Assembly (NCBI GenBank): GCA_964538565.1
Contig: CAZIGW010000196.1
Span: forward strand, 1 to 20,695
Length of the DNA: 20,695 nucleotides
Reading direction: 5' to 3'
Source of the DNA: CAYVBN01 sp964538565
Lineage (GTDB): Bacteria; Pseudomonadota; Alphaproteobacteria; Rhizobiales; Xanthobacteraceae
The notes under the pieces were generated by a model, which was given only the letters and a program-made list of their open reading frames with translations, did not search any database and was not told the DNA's origin. The position numbers and the translations under genes were made by a program. This document shows, in pieces, positions 14,935 to 20,695 of the stretch; positions within the stretch are counted from its first letter, which is position 1, and each line of letters begins with the position of its first letter.

Positions 14935-16089
14935 ATGGTCTCGCGCGTTGAACGCACGCCCTTCGCCGCGTGGTGGTGGACGGTCGACCGACCGATGCTG
15001 GTGGCGCTGCTCACCCTGATGCTCGCCGGCATCGTGCTTTCGCTCGCCGCCAGTCCGCCGGTGGCGACCCGCCTCGGGCTCGACCCGTTCTACTTCGCCA
15101 ACCGGCAAGTGCTCTATCTTTTGCCCGCGGTCGTCGTGATGATCGCGACGTCCTTCCTCACGCCGCGGCAGATCCGCCGCACAGCGCTCGTAGTCTTCGC
15201 GATCAGCTTCGCGCTCGTCGTGGCGACGATGTTCTTCGGGGCGGAAGTGAAGGGCGCGCGGCGCTGGATCGTGTTGTTCGGAATCAACCTGCAGCCGTCG
15301 GAATTCCTCAAGCCCGCCTTCGTGATCCTGGTCTCCTGGCTGTTCGCGCAGTCGACCGACCGGCCGGAGATGCCGGCCAACACGCTGGCGCTGCTGCTGC
15401 TGCTTCTGGTCGTCGCCGCCCTCGTGCTGCAGCCAGACTTCGGCCAGACGATGCTGCTCGCCTTCGTGTGGGGGGCGCTGTTCTTCATGGCCGGCATGCG
15501 GCTCTTGTGGGTGGTCGGTCTCGGCGGCGCGGCGATCGTCGGGCTCGCCGGGGCCTATGTAACGGTCCCGCACGTCGCCCGCCGCATCAAGCGGTTCCTC
15601 GACCCGTCCTCGGGCGACACATTCAACATCGACACCGCGCTCGAATCGTTCCTGCGCGGCGGCTGGTTCGGCCGCGGACCGGGCGAGGGGACGGTGAAGC
15701 GCATCCTGCCCGAGAGCCATACCGACTTCGTGTTTGCGGTCGCCGCCGAGGAATTCGGCATCGCGCTCTGCCTCGTGCTCGTCGCGCTGTTCGCCTTCAT
15801 CGTGCTGCGCGCGTTGCTGCGGGCGATGCGCAACGAGGATCCGTTCGCGCGCTTCGCCGCTGCCGGGCTCGCCATGCTGTTCGGCACCCAGTCGGCGATC
15901 AACATGGCGGTCAACCTCGCGCTCATCCCCGCCAAGGGCATGACCTTGCCGTTCATCTCCTACGGCGGCTCCTCGATGATCTCGCTCGCGTACGCGACCG
16001 GCATGCTGCTCGCGCTCACGCGCGAACAGCCGCGCGCGCAGATCATCGTCACCCCGCTCGAGCCGGCGCTCGCCGGGAGTCCGGCCTGA
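14935..16089 (+). CDS. ftsW: Septal peptidoglycan glycosyltransferase FtsW
   Basis: This 384-residue SEDS-family membrane protein polymerises lipid II into glycan strands at the septum together with FtsI. It has about ten transmembrane helices. Visible family motifs are KGARRWI, QPSEFLKPAFVIL, the large periplasmic loop with FLDPSSGDTFNIDTALES and GGWFGRGPGEG, ESHTDFVFAVAAEEFG, and PAKGMTLPFISYGGSS near the C-terminus. The loop includes the Asp (in DPSSGD) region that matters for SEDS polymerase activity. The cytoplasmic N-terminus of about 25 residues (MVSRVERTPFAAWWWTVDRP) precedes helix 1. A GGGGGA Shine-Dalgarno precedes the ATG at 14935. The stop codon overlaps the murG start by one base (TGATG). 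Confidence 0.97.
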   Translation: MVSRVERTPFAAWWWTVDRPMLVALLTLMLAGIVLSLAASPPVATRLGLDPFYFANRQVLYLLPAVVVMIATSFLTPRQIRRTALVVFAISFALVVATMFFGAEVKGARRWIVLFGINLQPSEFLKPAFVILVSWLFAQSTDRPEMPANTLALLLLLLVVAALVLQPDFGQTMLLAFVWGALFFMAGMRLLWVVGLGGAAIVGLAGAYVTVPHVARRIKRFLDPSSGDTFNIDTALESFLRGGWFGRGPGEGTVKRILPESHTDFVFAVAAEEFGIALCLVLVALFAFIVLRALLRAMRNEDPFARFAAAGLAMLFGTQSAINMAVNLALIPAKGMTLPFISYGGSSMISLAYATGMLLALTREQPRAQIIVTPLEPALAGSPA

Positions 16090-17218
16090 TGACCGGCGCG
16101 GGCGACACGACGCTCGTCGTCGTGGCGGCCGGCGGCACGGGCGGGCATCTGTTCCCGGCCGAGGCGCTGGCGGTCGCGCTCGCCCGACGCGGCGCGCTCG
16201 TCGATCTCGCCACCGACGAACGCGCCGCGCGCTACGGCGGCGCATTCCCGGCGCGCGCGATCCACGTCATCCCGAGCGCCACGGTGCGTGGACGCGATCC
16301 CGTGTCGGTCGCCCGCACTCTTTATCTACTTGCCCGCGGCACGCTGCGGGCCCATGCGCTGCTCGGGCGGCTTGGCCCGGCCGTCGTGGTCGGTTTCGGC
16401 GGCTACCCGACCGTTCCGCCGTTGCTCGCGGCCACTTTTCGCCGCATTCCGACCGTGATCCACGAGCAGAACGGGGTCATGGGCCGGGCCAACCGTTTTC
16501 TCAGTTCGCGCGTCGATGTCATTGCGACCAGCTTTCCCGGTCTTCTCGGGCACGATCCGGCGCTCGCCGCCAAGGCGGTCCACACCGGCAAACCCGTGCG
16601 CCCGGCCGTGGTGGCGGCGGCCGCTCAGCCCTATGCGCCGTCGCGCGCGGCCGACCCGTTCCGGCTCGTCGTGTTCGGCGGCAGCCAGGGCGCCCGGATC
16701 ATGGCGGATCTCGTGCCGGTAGCGGTCGAGCGCCTGCCGGAGGGGGTGCGCGCCCGTCTCGCCGTCGTCCAGCAGGCACGCGAGGAGGATCTCGGCCGGG
16801 TCAAGAGCAGCTATCAAAAGCTTGGTGTAAGTGCCGAGGTGGCCCCATTTTTTGCCGACCTTCCGGCCCGCGTCGCGGCCGCCCACCTGGTGGTGGGGCG
16901 CTCGGGCGCCTCGACCGTCGCCGAACTCGCCGTCATCGGCCGGCCCGCCATCCTCGTGCCCCTCCCGCACGCGCTCGATCAGGACCAACGCGCCAACGCC
17001 GACATGCTAGAGAAGACCGGCGGGGCGATTCGCATCGACCAGGCCGCCTTCACGCCGGAGCGGCTGGCCGCCGAGGTCGCCGCGCTTGCGGGAGATCCCG
17101 AGCGCCAGGCCGCGATGGCGGCGGCGGCACGTTCGGCGGGCGCCGTGGACGCCGCCGAGCGGCTGGCCGACCTGGTGCTCGCCACCGCCGCCCGGCCGCA
17201 GGAGAGGATGCATTCGCC

Positions 17219-17222
<4 letters not shown>
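16089..17222 (+). CDS. murG: UDP-GlcNAc:undecaprenyl-PP-MurNAc-pentapeptide GlcNAc transferase MurG
   Basis: This 377-residue GT-B glycosyltransferase works at the cytoplasmic face of the membrane and converts lipid I to lipid II. The lipid-binding glycine loop GGTGGH is at 15-20. HEQNGVMGRANRFLS follows, then the inter-domain FGGSQGARI loop. The UDP-GlcNAc site is GRSGASTVAELAVIGRPAIL, followed by PLPHALDQDQRANA. These occur in the family order and at typical spacing. The ATG at 16089 overlaps the ftsW stop (TGATG), which fixes the start; the open frame upstream of it is the ftsW shadow. The stop overlaps the murC start (ATGA). The C-terminal 15 residues are variable. Confidence 0.97.
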
Positions 17223-18627
<1,405 letters not shown>

Positions 18628-18631
<4 letters not shown>

Positions 18632-18717
18632 CATCCCGGCGGCGGAGCGCCGGCCGCGTCGCGGCCGAGCCTCACCCGATCGGCAGCGCAGGGGCGGGCC
18701 GAGGGACGCGGCGATGA
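18628..18717 (+). CDS. Possible 29-codon small ORF between murC and murB
   Basis: This frame starts at an ATG that overlaps the murC stop (ATGA) and ends at a TGA that overlaps the murB ATG (ATGA), so it tiles the spacer exactly. The predicted peptide is Arg/Gly/Ala-rich (begins MTSRRRSAGRV) and matches no family I know. murB has its own GAGGGA site within it, so coupling is not required. A chance open frame in GC-rich DNA is the simplest explanation. Confidence 0.18.
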
Positions 18718-19679
18718 GCTTCCCGGACATCGTTTCCGACCTGCGGCCGATGCTGCCGGAACTGCGCGGCCGTCTGATCGCGAACCAGTCGCTCGCGGAG
18801 CTCACCTGGTTTCGCGTCGGCGGCCCGGCCCAGGTGCTGTTCATCCCGGAGGACGAGGCGGACCTGCGCTATTTCCTCTCGCGCCTGCCGGCGGAGTTTC
18901 CCGTCACGGTCGTCGGCCTGGGGTCCAATCTCATCGTGCGCGACGGCGGCGTGCCGGGCGTCGTGGTTCGGCTCGGCCGCGGTTTTGGCGAGATCAAGGT
19001 CGAGGAGGGCTGCCGCGTGCGCGCCGGCGCCGCCGTGCCGGACGTCAAGGTGGCGCGCGCCGCCCAGGAGGCGGCGATTGCCGGACTGGCGTTCTTCCGC
19101 GGCATTCCGGGCGCGATCGGCGGCGCCTTGCGGATGAACGGCGGCGCCTATGGGGGCGAGACCAAGGATGTGCTGGTCGAGGCGCGCGGCATCGACCGGC
19201 AGGGGCGGCTGCACGTGCTCGGCAATTCCGACATGGGCTTCGCCTATCGCCACTGCGGCGTGCCCGAGGATGTCATTTTCATCGAGGCGCTGTTTCAGGG
19301 CAGGCCCGGTGATCCTGCGGAGATCGCGGCCGAAATGGACAGGATCACCGAGAGCCGCGAGGCGAGCCAGCCGATCAAGAGCCGCACCGGCGGCTCCACC
19401 TTCCGCAATCCGCCCGGCGGCAAGGCCTGGCAGCTGATCGATTCCGCCGGGTGCCGCGGGATGCAGGTCGGCGATGCGCAAGTTTCGCCGATGCACTGCA
19501 ATTTCCTGATCAATCTCGGCCGCGCCACCGCGGCCGAGCTCGAGCTGCTGGGAGAGACGGTGCGGCAACGGGTGAAGAAGGCTTCGGGCGTCGATCTGCA
19601 ATGGGAGATCAAGCGGATCGGGGTGACGTCGTCCGAAGTCTCGGCCGTGCCTGAAAGCGCCCCTCGCGCAGGGGCGTAG
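18714..19679 (+). CDS. murB: UDP-N-acetylmuramate dehydrogenase (UDP-N-acetylenolpyruvoylglucosamine reductase) MurB
   Basis: This 321-residue FAD enzyme reduces UDP-GlcNAc-enolpyruvate to UDP-MurNAc with NADPH, the committed step feeding MurC. The FAD-binding domain shows TWFRVGGPAQ (31-40) and GLGSNLIVRDGG (68-79), followed by IPGAIGGALRMNGGAYGGE. The substrate domain carries KSRTGGSTFRNPPGG with the catalytic Ser at about 228, then AWQLIDSAGCRG and HCNFLIN. The chosen start at 18714 has a GAGGGA about 7 bases upstream; the upstream extension of the frame lacks family residues. A 62-base gap separates it from ddl. I saw no terminator in that gap. Confidence 0.97.
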   Translation: MSFPDIVSDLRPMLPELRGRLIANQSLAELTWFRVGGPAQVLFIPEDEADLRYFLSRLPAEFPVTVVGLGSNLIVRDGGVPGVVVRLGRGFGEIKVEEGCRVRAGAAVPDVKVARAAQEAAIAGLAFFRGIPGAIGGALRMNGGAYGGETKDVLVEARGIDRQGRLHVLGNSDMGFAYRHCGVPEDVIFIEALFQGRPGDPAEIAAEMDRITESREASQPIKSRTGGSTFRNPPGGKAWQLIDSAGCRGMQVGDAQVSPMHCNFLINLGRATAAELELLGETVRQRVKKASGVDLQWEIKRIGVTSSEVSAVPESAPRAGA

Positions 19680-19741
19680 GCCTATGGCTTCAGCCGGGCC
19701 TTGAGCGGCGAGGCGAGTGACCGAGCGACAAGAGAATTCAC

Positions 19742-20659
19742 ATGACCAAGCACGTGGCGGTTCTGATGGGCGGCTGGTCGGCGGAGCGGGACGTCTCGCT
19801 GCGCTCCGGGAAGGCCTGCGCGGGCGCGCTCGAGCGCCTCGGCTACCGGGTCAGCCAAATCGACGTGGGGCGCGACGTGGCGAATGTGCTCGCGGCATTG
19901 CGGCCCGACGCGGCGTTCAACGTGCTGCACGGGCGTCCCGGCGAGGACGGCACGATCCAGGGCGTGCTCGAGATCCTGTCGATCCCGTACACGCATTCGG
20001 GCGTGCTCGCCTCGGCGCTGGCGATGCAGAAGGACCGCGCCAAGGTGATGTTCCGCGAGGCCGGCGTTCCGGTGCCGGAAGGGGTCGTGGTCTCCCGGTT
20101 CGAGGCCGCCAAGGCGCATCCGCTGCCGCGCCCCTACGTGATCAAGCCGATCGCCGAAGGGTCGAGCGTCGGCGTCTTCATCGTCACCGAGGCGCACGAG
20201 CACCCCCCGCAGGAGCTCAACCGCGAGGACTGGACGTTCGGTGATTTCGTGCTTTGCGAGCGCTACGTGGCCGGCAAGGAGCTCACCTGCGCGGTGATGG
20301 GCGAGGAGGCGCTTGGCGTCATCGAGATCGTGCCGACGGTAAGATTCTACGACTACGAGGCAAAGTACGCCCCGGGCGGCTCCCGCCACGTCCTACCGGC
20401 CGAAATTTCACCAAATGTTTACCAACTGGCCCGAAGACTGGCGCTGACGGCACATCGTGCGCTCGGCTGTCGGGGAGTCAGCCGGGCGGATTTTCGCTAC
20501 GACGACCGATTGGGGATGCAGGGACTGGTCTGTCTCGAGGTCAACACCCAGCCCGGCATGACTGAAACGTCGCTCGTTCCCGAGCTTGCGGCGCACGCGG
20601 GAATTACGTTCGACGAGCTGGTTCGATGGATGGTGGAGGACGCCTCGCTCAATCGCTGA
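19742..20659 (+). CDS. ddl: D-alanine:D-alanine ligase Ddl
   Basis: This 305-residue ATP-grasp enzyme makes the D-Ala-D-Ala dipeptide used by MurF. The N-terminal domain has MGGWSAERDVSLRSG with Glu15 and Ser19, which contact the first D-Ala. The central ATP-grasp part has QKDRAKVMF, VIKPIAEGSSVGV and ERYVAGKELT. The C-terminal domain has RADFRYDD and LEVNTQPGMTETSLVPE, containing the metal and phosphate-binding residues and the loop for the second D-Ala. Length and motif order are normal for the short proteobacterial Ddl. The ribosome-binding site is modest (AAGAGA before the ATG). In related genomes ftsQ follows directly; only 36 bases remain here and hold no start I can support. Confidence 0.97.
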   Translation: MTKHVAVLMGGWSAERDVSLRSGKACAGALERLGYRVSQIDVGRDVANVLAALRPDAAFNVLHGRPGEDGTIQGVLEILSIPYTHSGVLASALAMQKDRAKVMFREAGVPVPEGVVVSRFEAAKAHPLPRPYVIKPIAEGSSVGVFIVTEAHEHPPQELNREDWTFGDFVLCERYVAGKELTCAVMGEEALGVIEIVPTVRFYDYEAKYAPGGSRHVLPAEISPNVYQLARRLALTAHRALGCRGVSRADFRYDDRLGMQGLVCLEVNTQPGMTETSLVPELAAHAGITFDELVRWMVEDASLNR

Positions 20660-20695
20660 CGTCGCCCGGGCCGGCGCGCCCGGTCGCGGCCGCGC

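Noticed and set aside
20664..20682. GC-rich hairpin (CCGGGC with GCCCGG) just after ddl as a terminator
   Set aside because: There is no T tract, and the dcw operon normally continues into ftsQ, so termination here is unlikely. The window ends too soon to judge.

Overview
The window is GC-rich chromosomal DNA from an alphaproteobacterium, most likely a member of the Hyphomicrobiales (Bradyrhizobium/Xanthobacteraceae-like). This placement is inferred from gene order, protein motifs and the kinase/universal-stress fusion; no search was run. About two thirds of it (5707-20659) is an almost unbroken dcw (division and cell wall) cluster on the plus strand: mraZ-rsmH-ftsL-ftsI-murE-murF-mraY-murD-ftsW-murG-murC-murB-ddl. 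Many junctions are ATGA or TGATG overlaps or gaps of a few bases. ftsQ, ftsA and ftsZ would be expected just past the right edge, but only 36 bases remain after ddl.

Left of the cluster there are three blocks. Positions 1-2507 hold an EmrA/EmrB-type efflux pair: the 3' part of a HlyD-family adaptor and a complete DHA2 major facilitator transporter. This stretch looks lower in GC than the dcw genes. On the minus strand, 2644-3168 encodes a secreted PRC-barrel protein with an intrinsic terminator behind it (2586-2612). Also on the minus strand, 3276-5429 is a two-gene operon: a calcineurin-like metallophosphoesterase, then a Ser/Thr kinase fused to a universal-stress-protein domain. The second gene is split by a single frameshift near 4020, and the operon ends in a clear intrinsic terminator (3194-3218).

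The 277-base divergent region between that operon and mraZ (5430-5706) is the main regulatory locus. It carries four perfect CCCAT boxes (TGGGN on the minus strand) at exact 10-base intervals, plus a degenerate fifth. This matches the MraZ operator pattern described in E. coli and overlaps a plausible sigma70-like promoter. Downstream, in the likely mraZ leader, is a symmetric nested dyad (5585-5628).

The dcw genes act together. MurC, MurD, MurE and MurF build the UDP-MurNAc-pentapeptide, MurB supplies UDP-MurNAc and Ddl supplies D-Ala-D-Ala. MraY and MurG make lipids I and II. FtsW and FtsI polymerise and crosslink septal wall, with FtsL as divisome scaffold. MraZ and RsmH are the regulator and the 16S rRNA methyltransferase at the head. 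I saw no mobile element, CRISPR array, tRNA or rRNA, and no clearly novel system. The most unusual material is the divergent control region and the frameshifted kinase operon.
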